DNA of 64,000 bases from Tetrahymena thermophila SB210. Taxonomy: Eukaryota > Ciliophora > Oligohymenophorea > Hymenostomatida > Tetrahymenidae. A program made the translations under genes and the position numbers. The first letter of the stretch is position 1; each line of letters opens with the position of its first letter. Location: contig NW_002476514.1 of assembly GCF_000189635.1 (NCBI RefSeq), positions 276,506-340,505 on the forward strand. The letters are read 5' to 3'. Below the pieces are notes generated by a model. It was given only the letters and a program-made list of their open reading frames with translations. It did no database searches and had not been told where the DNA came from. Shown piece after piece: positions 1 through 12,193 of this stretch.

Positions 1-172
1 AACGTTCTTATTCTGCCTATATCAAAAGTACATTTGCTTATAAAATGATTACTTCATCTACAATTGCTTTTTCATTAAAAGAAAAGCAGATTAAGTATAT
101 AGTTTCGATCTTCTTCCTTTCTTCCTGGATTATCCCTACAATTTGGTTTGATAGACTATTCTCTAATTCCAT
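1..172 (-). CDS. Partial hypothetical protein, N-terminal part, cut by window start
   Basis: With TAA/TAG read as glutamine, a minus-strand frame runs without TGA from an ATG at 172 to the window edge, giving about 57 residues rich in Glu, Ile, Lys and Gln (it begins MELENSLSNQIVGIIQEERK). The plus strand here is pyrimidine-rich, as it is opposite the certain minus-strand genes further on, and local GC is higher than in the following spacer. Both points favour coding on the minus strand. A competing plus-strand frame (3-281, ending TGA) is also open and would encode a Phe/Ile/Ser-rich segment, but it uses codons such as TCC and CGN that are scarce in the sure genes here. The start could instead be an exon edge. 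The product is not recognised. Confidence 0.4.
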
Positions 173-839
173 TTCCCATTTCCATGAAAATAAAAACGAA
201 ATAGGTAAAAAATAAGGAAACAGTTTAAGATAAGGAGATGGTTAATCATGGCCTAAAATCGAGCGATAAATGCTAGTATGAATGAATTTGATTGATATTT
301 AAGAATCTATTAAAAGGATGACCATCCTTAGGTTAAGAATCACCTAAAGTATAATAAGTTGAGAATATTCATTAGTAGGATTTAGCAAAGAATCAATTTA
401 TTTATGTATCAAATCCTTAAATGTTACAAACTTGCTATCTATTTAATCAACAATTTTTCTACTTTAAGGTATAAATATAATTAAACTGCAAATTCAGTAA
501 ATCATATTTAACTCTTAATTCATATTGCTTTTAATATTTTTTGACATTACTAAAACTCTAAACATACATATGAAATATGTTTATTTATAAAAATTGAAGA
601 AATGATTATCCATAAATTTATTTAACAATACAGTATTTTGGTTGATAAGTTTATTTAATTAAATTGAACTTTTCATTAATTTGATTGAGTATTATTGATT
701 ATTTTTGTCACAGCTCATTAAGAGTTGGAATTTTAAATTAATTACATAGCTCAAAATAACACAAATTTAGATAGCAGACAAGTTATTTTTTAAAAATTCA
801 ATGTACTTTTATTTTATCACTAGTTCTCTTGAATAATTG
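173..839. other. AT-rich spacer, no gene seen
   Basis: GC falls sharply after about position 280. No frame in the ciliate code shows coding-like composition, and no RNA gene or clear repeat was recognised. Confidence 0.5.
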
Positions 840-1130
840 AATAAAAGAGGTAAGGTTCAAAAATATTTAGTTGTTTTTCTATAAAAAATTTTTTTTAATT
901 GCGATTTTTGATGTGAGTATGATATTATTTAATTAATATCATGTAGTAGTTAGATTTATTTATTTCTTATTTGCTTATGAGAAAGGCTTTTACTCAAACT
1001 AAAGTGGTTAAATAAAGATACTTAATAATTAAAGGAGAATCAATAGATTCTATAATATAGCTTTTATCCCAATCTTAAAATGATTTATTTATATTTATTT
1101 AGTTAACTTCTAAATCTTTTATTTTTATAA
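840..1130 (-). pseudogene. Decayed relic of the six-gene family
   Basis: This stretch aligns on the minus strand with the part of the duplicated gene family that encodes the conserved N-terminal half. The segments around 960-1110 (a TTTGCTTATGAGAAAGGCTT stretch, then a run resembling the family's ATTGATTCCAAAATATAACT, then a TTAAAATGATTTATTTA stretch) keep the same order and spacing as in the intact copies at 22349-23299 and 38851-39762. Many substitutions and indels have destroyed the frame and neither end of the gene is recognisable. It looks like a seventh copy that decayed before or during the expansion that made units A and B. I judged the alignment by eye. Confidence 0.5.
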
Positions 1131-4100
1131 ACTAATAAGAGAATATTTGTCATAATAATAAATTCTTACTTTTATTATATACTTATTAATTTAATTTTAA
1201 AAATATAATAAATTAATTAATAAAAATAAATTAAAAAGTTGAATAATTTTGAATTATTACTGCCACACATTTTAAATTTTAATTTTAAGGAGATTAAAAT
1301 GTTCACTTTTAGATATTAAATATTAAATTAAAATAGAATAATTTTTTTTAATTTCAATTATCAATTTTTTAAATTTATTGAAAGTTTTTGATGTATGATA
1401 CTGTATTATTGTTATATTATTTTTATATAAGTTTTATTATTTTATAAAAAATTTAAGCTCTTGTTGATTGCATATACAGTTCATTTTTTTAAATTAATTT
1501 AAAAAGCCAATTTAAAGACAAATTATTTAAAAAATAATTTTCCTAAAATTTAGAATATGTGAAAAAAGTTAACAATAATTAATTTACTACTTATTTTTTC
1601 AAATTACAAATATAAGCTGTGACTAAATATGGCCTTTTATTTTAAGCAAAATTAATTGATTATTGATTAATGGTATTATTTTAATTATTTAATAATTAAG
1701 TTTACTATAACAATGATTGTTTTTTCAGTATTAAGTAGAACATCAAAAATTATTTAAAAGAAAAAATGAGCAGAAATCACTTTTTGGTGATTGATTACAT
1801 TTTTTTCTTCAGAATATGAAGCTGTAATAATTAAGGATTAATAGGTTACAAATTGTATAAAAGTAATATTTTACACTTTATTTAGTTTTCGATAATAGTT
1901 AAATATCCAAACATTTAATTAAATTCTATCTTCATTTAAAGTTATGTAATTTACATACCAAACATTTTAAAACTGACAATTTCTAATATATGTGTAATGA
2001 AATTTTTTTAATCAACCAAAAAATATAATTGGATTCAAATAATGATTGATATAAATATATTTCCCAGTTTAGACGTTTACTTATTTACACTGTATGATAC
2101 ACATTTTTTTATTTACGTCATAATTCTGCTGTTTTAATTAATATACATCAAATTAATTACTCACTATTTAAAAAGCTATTTATGTATTTTGATTGCTTAT
2201 GTGCATGAATTTTTTCTCATAAATCTAATTTAATAATTTAAACGAAATCAGCTTATTTTATTTTATAAAAGCATCATAATTTTCTTTTCCTTCTAAAAAT
2301 ATGAAGTATTTATCTTTCTCGCTACAATAGAAATAAATCTACCTACTTTAATTAAGGATAAATAAGATAAAAAATATTAAAGTAATTAAGTGTGTATCCC
2401 CCTTTAAAATAAAAAAATTAGAAGAAATGGATTTGTATATTGTTAAAGAAGTAACTAATATTAAATTCACAAAAATAAAATTTTTTAGGCATTCAAATAA
2501 ATTACATAGATTGATTTCTGATTATATAAAATCAAAGAGTTAATAAAAATCAATACAATTACATTATCTCAATTATTTCTAGCGTAATCAATCTATTTTA
2601 TTAATAAATAACCACAAATAAGGGTAAATCTAAAATTTGATTACAATCTTCATGTTTAAATTATGACAAAGAAGTGCTAAAAAATTAAAAAAAATTACCC
2701 ACTCCAAAAGTTTTTAAATATAATTAATAAGTTTTGAGTAAAATATACCTTAGTACTTTTATTTTTTAAAGCTTACTTTTGCATATTAATTATCTAAATA
2801 CTTTTAATATAAGATTTCATATTTTCGAAGTAAAATTTTTTGTTTTAGTTTGATACTTAGTCCTCATTATTAAGTGAATTATTGATGGAATATAAATAAA
2901 GAGCAAAAACAATAGGTAATAAGTAAGCTTTAATTTTTGTTTCATCAATAAAAGAATATTGTTTCAAAGACTTACCTATGATGATACATTAGCAAATAAA
3001 TGAATAGCTACAAAGTTTAAAATAAGGTGGGTAATTTGTATTATTATAAAAATCATTATTGATTATGGTAATTAAGAAAACAGGAAAAAGAATCAATATT
3101 TGAATCTTAATTTGACAATAAAAACACATTATTGATTTTAAAATTTCATTTAAATTTACATAATTCTTCATTGATTCATTTTTTTTAAGTTTTTTAACAG
3201 ATTACTATTTTTATTATTAAAACTCCACTCAATATATATATTTTATTATCATACGTTTTTATATATTTATATATCAATAATTAAAAGTTATTTTTTACAC
3301 ATTACTTTACCTAAAAACCAGTTATTACATTTAAAAAGTGTTGATTGGTGAAATCTAAAAATTTCGAGATAATTGATAAAAAGTTTCTTGATTTTAACAA
3401 AGTGTAACAAATTTCTATTTAAATACTGATAATATATTTAATTCATCTAATATTCCTAATAAAATAGAAAGACATAAACGTTATCCTTCTTAATTGTATA
3501 TTGAATGAACCATTTTAATAGATAAAATTTTTCTAATTTCTTTTCCAAATTTGTAAGAATCTTTTTGAGCTTTAAATTTATTAACTTTTTATAGGAAGTA
3601 ATAGCTAATTCAAAATTAAAGAATGTTCACATAATTGTGAATCTTTCAATTAAAGTAGTGTGAGAAATTAAGATTTGATTGTAATCGCCTTTGAAAATAC
3701 GCTAAAAATCAAAATTAATTAATTTTTACATAATTCAATTAATCAAACCTTTTTTTTATTTTTCTTTAAAATCAAATAATTTTTGGTTACATATTTTTTG
3801 ATACTCAATAAACACTTTTCTGATAAAAAATTAATTATTTTTTTATTGATTATCAAAACCTTCCTCTTTTAAATTATCTGAAAAAAAAAAATTTCTTTAA
3901 TCTAATATCTAAAATTATAGAAAAAATAAAGCTTAAAAAAGATAAATTTATTTTTATTTAAATAAACCTTTTATTTATCTATATTCCTTTTCTTTATGTT
4001 TTAGAACTCTTAAGATTAAAATAAGGTATTCATAATTATAATTTGGTTATTATCTATCTTATTTTTGATAATAACAAAGAATTTATATTTTTTCTATTTT

Positions 4101-4214
4101 AATACTTAATTATTTAAAAGATTTAAATTGAAAATTATTAGAATTAATTATTTTTTTTTTTTTAAAAACATATAAAATAAATGCCAAAAATATGTAAAAA
4201 AATTAATAAATTGA
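1131..4214. other. 3 kb AT-rich spacer, no gene seen
   Basis: Long A/T runs and low GC throughout. The short standard-code open frame at 2989-3171 on the minus strand has no composition or context supporting it. I see no RNA gene, long repeat or coding stretch in the ciliate code. Confidence 0.5.
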
Positions 4215-4698
4215 AGCTATGACTAATCTCGAAACTTTATAGAAAATGAGGTTTGTTATGTACGAATGCGAGGTATGAGGAAAAAACTCAATATCTAAAT
4301 AAAACATTTTCCATAATTCACCTAAAAGAAGTAATATTAAATTTGATAAATTATATTTAAATTCTATTTTTTTTAAGAGTAGAGATATACAATTAAAAGT
4401 TATTTAAATAATTAATTTTGTTATTTATTGCTATAAAGAAGGTATTTCATTTTCTTAAAATAATAAATTAAGCTGGAATTAATATCAAAGAAAATATTTT
4501 AATAAAATTTATATTTAGTTGATAGGGATACTAATTTTAGTTATTTTGTTAGATTTGATTTATTTTTTAATAATTTTTATATGAATCTTTGTTTTAAGGA
4601 GACAAATAACTTTTGAATCATAATTCCATAAGAATTCATTCATACATATTTTTTTATATTTCTTAATAGTTTTTTTTGTTATTATTTTAGTGAGAGAG

Positions 4699-5586
4699 TC
4701 ATTACTCTTCTTATAATGTATTATAAGTATTATTATGAAATTTTAGAAAATCACTCATGGATTCTTATTAGTAGCTGTCCTCATCAAATATTTGGTTATT
4801 AATTAGCTACTTCTAAGAGCAGAAAACCTATTAATATCTCATCAAATTGTCTTCAGATAATTATATATTTGATTAATCTAAATCATTTATTTTTTCAGAC
4901 GAAAAATTAGAATGCGATTCTTATTAATTTTAGATATCTGGATAGATGGCATAATTAAGATAAGTGCTACTATTTATAAAACTAGAAGAATTTTAAAATG
5001 AATTATTTAAATCCAATTAATCATCTATTTAGATTTACTACTTATTTTTCGCATACATGTCAAATTTTGATAGTTTCTTTTTAATTTGAACTTCTTAAGG
5101 GAAACAGATGTTCCACAATTCATAAAATGAGGGAATTTCTAGTATACCATATACTTCAAAGTATCTTAGGATTAGAAAACACACAAATTGCTTTCTGACT
5201 GTTTTTAAAATATTGTAGCTTTATTCTTCGCTTAATATAGTAATATCAATAGGGTTCAACAATATTTATTTAAGTTTTTTTAGAAAAATATCACTTTAGT
5301 TGTATTTGTTGATCTGGATAAAATATTATTCAATGATACCCATATATTTAGGTTTTTTACTGTCGGTTTTCTTATGGATATAAGCTTTGAGTCCTGCGGA
5401 AGAGTATATTTTAAGATGTTTAGATATTAGAGGATAAGCAATAGATTCCAAAATATAACTTTTTATAGAATCTTAGAACCATTTATTTAATAGATTTCTT
5501 TCACTTTGAATGGATTTTTTGTTTCTCTCAGCTAAATAGAGTATATTTTTCATAATTACCAACTAGTCCTCTTTTGGTTAAAACAT
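4699..5586 (-). CDS. Unknown family, member a (unit A)
   Basis: Intronless gene of 295 residues in the ciliate code (many TAA/TAG read as Gln), ending at TGA. The start is the ATG at 5586. A second in-frame ATG lies 11 codons downstream, but the upstream ATG is conserved at the same distance in all six family members. The conserved half (about residues 30-176) includes NLLNKWFQDSIKSY, KPKYMGIIEQYF, TVRKQFVCFLILRYFEVYG and IPSFYELWNICFP. It is followed by a lysine-rich patch and a Ser/Gln/Asn-rich tail with SQKQ-INN-IFDEDSYQQES near residue 260-275. No signal peptide, membrane span or known domain was recognised. Its closest relative is 22349-23299, which is 21 residues longer at the C terminus: a TGC codon there is TGA here. 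Function unknown; a real gene, judging from the preserved frame. Confidence 0.8.
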
Positions 5587-7324
5587 TTTATTATTAATTT
5601 TTTCTACCAGATTTTATTTAATTTAATCATAATTAATTATTTATATTTATTTGAAGGGTTTGACTCAAATTTATAAATAATAGATAAAAATTAATCTTAA
5701 AAATAAAGACTATAAATATAAATAATATTTAAAAAGAATAAATTATTTAAAGAAAAACAAAATATTTTAACTAGAAGAATATTAAAATGATTATTTAACA
5801 AAATAATTTAGTAATATTTAATAAATATTCTTTTTAGGAATTCAATTAAATAATTTTTATGGTTTATACTAGCTAATAAGCTCATTAAAAAAATATTTTT
5901 TATCATTTATGCAATTAAGTATTTGAATAATTAATCTAGGGCGTTATGTTAAAGAGTTCTAATTAAAATCTTAATTTACTTTAATAAAAAAAAATATTTA
6001 CCTTAAAATAAAATTAGTCTAACTTAATTATAATTTGTTTGTAAAATTAACTATCAATTTCGTATTAAACATTTTGATTTATTAAAATAACTTTAAATAT
6101 AAAAATTTCTTTCTTTATTTACAAAATTCGAAATTCAAAAAAACTGCTAATGGATAATCAGTTTAATGTAAATGAATTAATGAAATAATTTAATCTTAAT
6201 TTATTAACTTATAATCTGCATCAGTTTATGCTTATTACTGTTAACATATAAACCCTTATTTACCTAGTAAACTAATTTTTATTTTTTGATTTTTATTACA
6301 TTTAAAAAATCACTTTTAAAAGTTTGTGTTTAATGAATGTAGAAATTTTTTAACATGAGAAAAAGTATTAGATAATATGGCTTAATAATAAATCTAAGTT
6401 AAGCATAGTTAATATATATTCATTTTGATTAATGATTAAATGATCGCAATTTAATTTATTCTTTTTTACCCTCGTTAATATCATAAAATAAATATTTATT
6501 TAATTAATATAATCAAGATTGATCAGTAATCATCAATAAATTAAATTATTATCAAAATCAATTCAGATCACAAAATGATGTTTAGCTATTTACAAAATCT
6601 TTAATTTAGTATTAATCAGAATTTTAAATCAAAGTAAACTTGCATAAATGAAAAGGAGAAAATATGTTAATGAAATATCAACTAAATTTTATAAAACTAA
6701 TTTTTAAAATAAATATAACTATTTCACCAAAAATAAAATAAAATATTTTGAATACTTAAAATTCAATTGACATCATTTAAAACTAGCTCAGAATAATTTT
6801 TTTAAATTCTAACTAATTTTTATATCAATATTTTTAGTAGATATATTTTTTTTACTTACAATTTTCAAATATAATAATTGATTCTTATTTGCTTCTTCAT
6901 TTGTTTGGAAATAACGCTGCAAAAACTAATAAAAGTAACCATCAAAAGAATATTTAAAAGAATTGGTTTTTAGCTTCTTTTCATCGAGAAAGATGCTGAT
7001 GATAAATCTAAAAAAGCTAAAATATTTAAATTTGTTTTTGTTTGATATAACAATCTAAATTAATGAATATATTTTATTTTCATAAAGATTATTGTTAGTT
7101 AAAAATAGAAAAATCCTATCTATTGATAAAAAAAACAAAATGAATGCAATTACTTACTTACACCTCAAAAAGCTTAATTTAATTAAGATTATGTATCAAA
7201 TCATTACCCACTAGATAGAATCAATTAATTAATTTATATCTGATTAAATCTTAATCAAAATTTTCATCAAACTCATAATCTAATATTTAAAAAAAACAAT
7301 TAACGAATTTCCGTTATTCCTTTC

Positions 7325-7342
7325 CTTAAAATTAATTTTAAG
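7325..7342. repeat. Perfect 18-nt palindrome CTTAAAATTAATTTTAAG
   Basis: The sequence is its own reverse complement and is preceded by TTATTCCTTTC. The matching site in unit B is at 25108, where the last base has changed. Role unknown. Confidence 0.6.
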
Positions 7343-7659
7343 AAAAATTAGATTAATTTTGACTAAATAAATATTTAATAAAAATCCATACATGCTTATC
7401 AAAATAACGAATGATGTGATAACTTTTTATAAAATATTTGCGCTTAAGTTTTAAAAAAACTTGATTGAAAAAAATACAGGTTAAGATGAAAAATCATTTA
7501 AGTTTTCAGTCTTATATAATATATATGATAATCAAAAAAGCTAGATAGATAGTTTATTATATTAAGGAAAGATAATATTGTTTAATATTACTTCAAATAA
7601 ATTTTTATTTAATTGGATTTTAATCAAATTGGCAAATAAATATTTCTGTTATTTCTTCC

Positions 7660-7678
7660 CTTAAAATTAAATTTTAAG
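7660..7678. repeat. Palindrome CTTAAAATTAAATTTTAAG
   Basis: A one-base-longer relative of the motif at 7325, flanked by TTATTTCTTCC and ACAAATTTGGTTAA. It is conserved at 25571 in unit B together with its flanks. Confidence 0.6.
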
Positions 7679-10600
7679 ACAAATTTGGTTAAAGTAAATA
7701 TTATTTAAAATATATTTAGGTAAATCTTAAAAATTTGATAATATATAAAGATATCAATTTTAACTTAGGTTAATATATTTTATCTGCCATATATCATAAT
7801 ATTTATTATTTTTCTTTATAAAAGAGTTAAGTATAAATCACTTAAGGATAATGTATTATTTTATCAATCAAATTAATCATTAGAAACATTCAAATCTAAA
7901 ATTTGTATGATACATTAAATTAATTAAATATCTTCATTCAATTTATTGATCTTATCAGCTTATTACCTAAATAGGAGGACATTTGATATTTATCTCACCT
8001 AAAATAATTCTAAGTTTTTTAATAAATCAAAATTTATAGAAGTATTAATTAAGAATTGATATTTACATACTTTTATTTTACTTAAATTAAAATAAATATT
8101 ACCACAAATATTGAATTTATTTTCAAAAGAAAAATTATGAATAAAAAACCTTAGCGTGTATGAGATAAATTTAATTGATTTTCCTTAAATAAACAATATA
8201 TCCATAAAAAAATTTAATTGCATATATTTATTTTTTGTATTTAAAAAAGCTATTTTATTAAAAAAGACTACTAAATTAAATCAGTCTACTGACTGTACTA
8301 AAAAAAAACAATTTTAAATAATTAGTTTCATTAAAACTAAAAAACTATAATATTTAATTTGCTAAATTGTAATCTCATTGTAATACTTTGTTTTTTCTCA
8401 AAATTAGGTTTTAATATTTTGTATCATTTAATCTATAAAAAATCAGGGAATAGAACTAATATTATATAGTATTTCAAATCATAATTACAAATTTCAAATT
8501 AAATTATTAATAGTAAATTTTAAATCTAGTAAATCTTAAAACAATTAAAATAAATAAATAATGTATGCTATTATTAATATGAAAAAAATTTTATTAAACG
8601 ATTTTCATGTAAACTATCAATACTATATTTTATAAAACAATTTATACAATTAAATGAAATATTGATCTATGAAGATTCATATTATATAAAATTTAATTAT
8701 TTAAATATTCATTAGCTACTTCTTTGATAAGGATTAAATAATTAAGGAATTTTTATTTAATTATAGTGTAAAAGCTATCTAAATGTCAACTTAAAGTATT
8801 TAAATTTAAAGTAAGCAAATTTTCACTACAATTTTACTCAAGTAAAATCTATTTTCTTTTACTCTTTTTTAGAAACATTTATTTTAATAGTCTACTTGAA
8901 AATGTTTAAATATTGTAAGGAAATTAATTAAGAAATTGGTTAGCTAATTTTAAATTAAATATATTTTTCATAATTGTTTTCATTTTAAGGTAAAAGTTTT
9001 CTTTTTTTTCAACAAAACCAATAATGTTCACTATAATTCTACACCAAAGAAATGTTATTTCTTTTGTTTAATGTATTCATATTATTATTAAGGCTACAAT
9101 TTTATCTTCAACTTTGCATATTCCATCTATAATTTCTTTTCATATTATAGATATATCCATAAAATAAAAAAACTCAAATCATTCTATAAATCAAGAAACA
9201 AATCAAATATTTGGTTCGTTAATTTTAAAAAATGTTAAGGTTATTATCATTGTTTTAGACTAAATTTTAAATACAAACAGAAAATTGTAAATTTGAAAAG
9301 ATAATTCAATAAAACATATTAATATATAAGAATTTATTTAACAATTATAATTCATATTTAAACATTTTAGTTAACTTTATAAGCTATTTAAAATATTAGA
9401 TTTCTAACTGTTTGATTACCATAACATTTATTAATAAAGATTACCTTGTTACCTCCTTTATAAAAATTCTCTTAGATAATAAGCATAGCCAAATTTTTAT
9501 CTAAATGAGTGATGAGTCATTTAGATAAATTTAAGAGCTTTGCTAGATCGCTATGTAGAATAAATAAGGTAAATAGTTTAGAAAGCATATATTTATTTTT
9601 TCTATTTTTACTTTTTAGAGTTTTGTTTTTTTTATTGATAATAAATCTTTTAGCTTCATTGCTTGCTTTGAAGTTTTACTGTTAGAAAATTATGAAGTAT
9701 AATTGATTATTTTGCTCATTTCTTTTGATTATTTGGTAAAACTGATGACTAATTTGTATCATTTTCTTACTAGTTATTGTGGTGTTTATTAAAATGATGA
9801 GTTCTGTACATCTATAAAATTAATCATTATTAGATGATAAAAAATAATTTGTTAGCTATAAATTCATTTTTGTCACTGCATCATTCCTTTTTATATGAAC
9901 CTAGTATTCTATAATTGTTATTAATATATTATTAATGTTAAAAATAATTTAAAATATTATTTCTTTTTTGTATTTAACCATTAGTTTTAAACTTCGAAAT
10001 ATTATTAACAATTATCTTAGTATTTAAATAAAGAGAGTGCATTAGTTTTTGTAATTAAATGTAAAATAGTGTATTTAACTATAAAACTAAAATTAATTTT
10101 GAGATAGTATTTATCTTTAGTTTTTTTGCCTTTTAGATGATGTTTGACTCAATTATTTATTTTAGTTTTTGTATTCAAATAAAACTTTTCATCAATATAA
10201 ATGTACGCTCTCATTTTTAACATTTTTGACTCAATTTGCTAACTAAATACAGGCTAATTATTTAGTAACAAAAGTAAATCTATATATTTATTAATAGGGA
10301 GAAATTTATACTCAAATTTGTCGATTTAAGTTACCATTATTAACATAATAACTACTTAGTTAAAAAGTCATTAAGCTATTTTATGCAATCACTAAATTAC
10401 ACAGAAAAAACCATTACCATATATTTTTAGAATTAAAAAATAATTTTATTTCCAGCATATTAGTATCATCTAATTAGATGAGGTCTCTATGAAAGTGTGC
10501 TTTTCTATTTTAATATTTTTAATGCTGGTTTCTTCTTTTTACAAACTAATCTATTTAATATTTATTTTGATCATTTATATTTGCTTTTAGCTTTATTAGT

Positions 10601-11101
10601 ATTTTTTTTATTAGCTTAATAGTGTATATAAATTAATCTGACTGTGACTGATTGGGTTTCTTTAATCCCAAAATTAAAAATCTGCTATTTATCCTTATAT
10701 TATTATTAATAAATTTCAAATATTTAAAAGAAAATACCTTCTATTTATTTATGTTGAAAATTAATTTTAATATTTAACTAATAAAACAAATAATTTTAAA
10801 ATGTCCATTTTACAATATTTACTATTATTAATGTTATTATAATTTACAACTACAAAACATATTATATATAAATATAAGCTTTATTATAAATGATTTTTTA
10901 ACGTTAGTAAATAAATCAATTAATTGTTTAAATAATAAAGTTAATTAATTTTTTGAAATTGTTATATAAATAAAAGTAAAATTTTTAACACAAAATTATT
11001 TTATGTTTTATATAATATTTAATAAATATTAAGTTTTGTTTTTAGAGTAAGTAAGTAAGAATTAGAAATAGATTAATTTTTTGATTTTTGGTAATAATTT
11101 A

Positions 11102-12193
11102 TCAATTATGATTAATTTGGTTAATATGTTAGTGGTTATTATTATGATTAGGATAATAACTTTATTAGTAGTCATTTTAATATAATTGATGTTATTAATA
11201 AAATTAATATTCTTATTAGTTTTTGAAAAATTATTACTAGTTTTTTTGGAATACTTTTTAATCTTCATGATTGAAATGGTTTGCCTAATTATTAACTTAG
11301 TTGTTAAAATAGCCTTAATAATACTACAAGGTAGATTAATTACAGTTTTGCTCAAAATACTTAGTATATTCTACTTAATAGCTGTCTTCTTCAAAGATAT
11401 GGTTATTAATTATTTACTTTTAAGAACTAGTCTCATATTTATAGTTACTTTGGAAATGTATTTACTTGCTTTCTTAATAAGAGTCTGATTTACTAATTGT
11501 CTGAATATTTGGGATTTCGATTACTTTTAAACTAGTGATTTCTGATCTATTAGTATGAGAAACAGAGCTACTGCAATTTAAAAGGTTTAAAGAAGTTTTT
11601 AAAGACTCGTTTTCAGCTAGCTTTTATTTAAGATTGGCTTATGACCTTTTACTTTTGCTCTAATTATCATATTTAGAAAGTTTCTTTTTTTCTTAAACAA
11701 CTTAAGGGAAACAGATGTTCCAAAGATCGTAAAAAGATGACATTTCTTGTTGGCCATATAAATTAAAATACTTTAAGATTAGAATAGATACAAATTATTT
11801 TCTAGCTTTTTTCATACAATTTTAAGAGTGACCTTCACTCAAATTAGTAATATCTATGGGTTCCAAAAGAATTTGTTGAAGCTTTGTCGTAAAAGAGTAT
11901 TATTAGTTGTATTTTTTGATATAATTAAAATATTAATCAATGATTCCCATATATTTAGGCTTATTTTAGTCTATTTATTTGTGGATAAATGCTTTAACTG
12001 ATTAAGTAGATTATAAATTAAGGTGATTAGCGATTAGGGAAGATGCAAGTGATTCCATAAAATAGCTCTTAATAGAATCTTAAAACCATTTATTTAGTAA
12101 ATTTCTTTAGCTTTATAAGCTTTTTTTGCTTGATTAAGCCAAAAAGAGAACGTTCTTCATAATAATCAACTCATCTTAGTTAATTTAGCTCAT
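11102..12193 (-). CDS. Unknown family, member b (unit A), Q/N-rich tail
   Basis: Intronless, 363 residues in the ciliate code, ATG at 12193 and TGA at 11102-11104. It starts MSQINQDELIIMKNVLFLAQ, where the second Met is the alternative start shared by the family. The N-terminal half follows the family pattern (NLLNKWFQDSIKSY, KPKYMGII, FVSILILKYF, SSFYDLWNICFPQ) but is clearly more diverged than a and c. A basic patch (about residues 180-200, Lys/Ser/Arg) precedes the variable tail. The shared IFEEDSYQ motif lies near 267. The last 90 residues are dominated by Gln, Asn, Tyr, Phe and His, a low-complexity, prion-like composition. Unit B carries the orthologous copy at 30003-31100. No known domain recognised. 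Confidence 0.8.

Larger units (their letters stand above)
5587..11101. other. Spacer between genes a and b (unit A)
   Basis: 5.5 kb of AT-rich DNA with no frame I would call coding in either code. It aligns with 23300-30002 in unit B for most of its length. One stretch at about 5985-6150 is notably better conserved than its surroundings. Two palindromic CTTAAAATTA(A)ATTTTAAG motifs lie at 7325 and 7660. No RNA gene recognised. Confidence 0.6.

Noticed and set aside
11062-11488. Standard-code open frames on both strands (97 and 100 codons)
   Set aside because: They are shadows or frame-shifted slices of gene b, which is read in another frame on the minus strand in the ciliate code.
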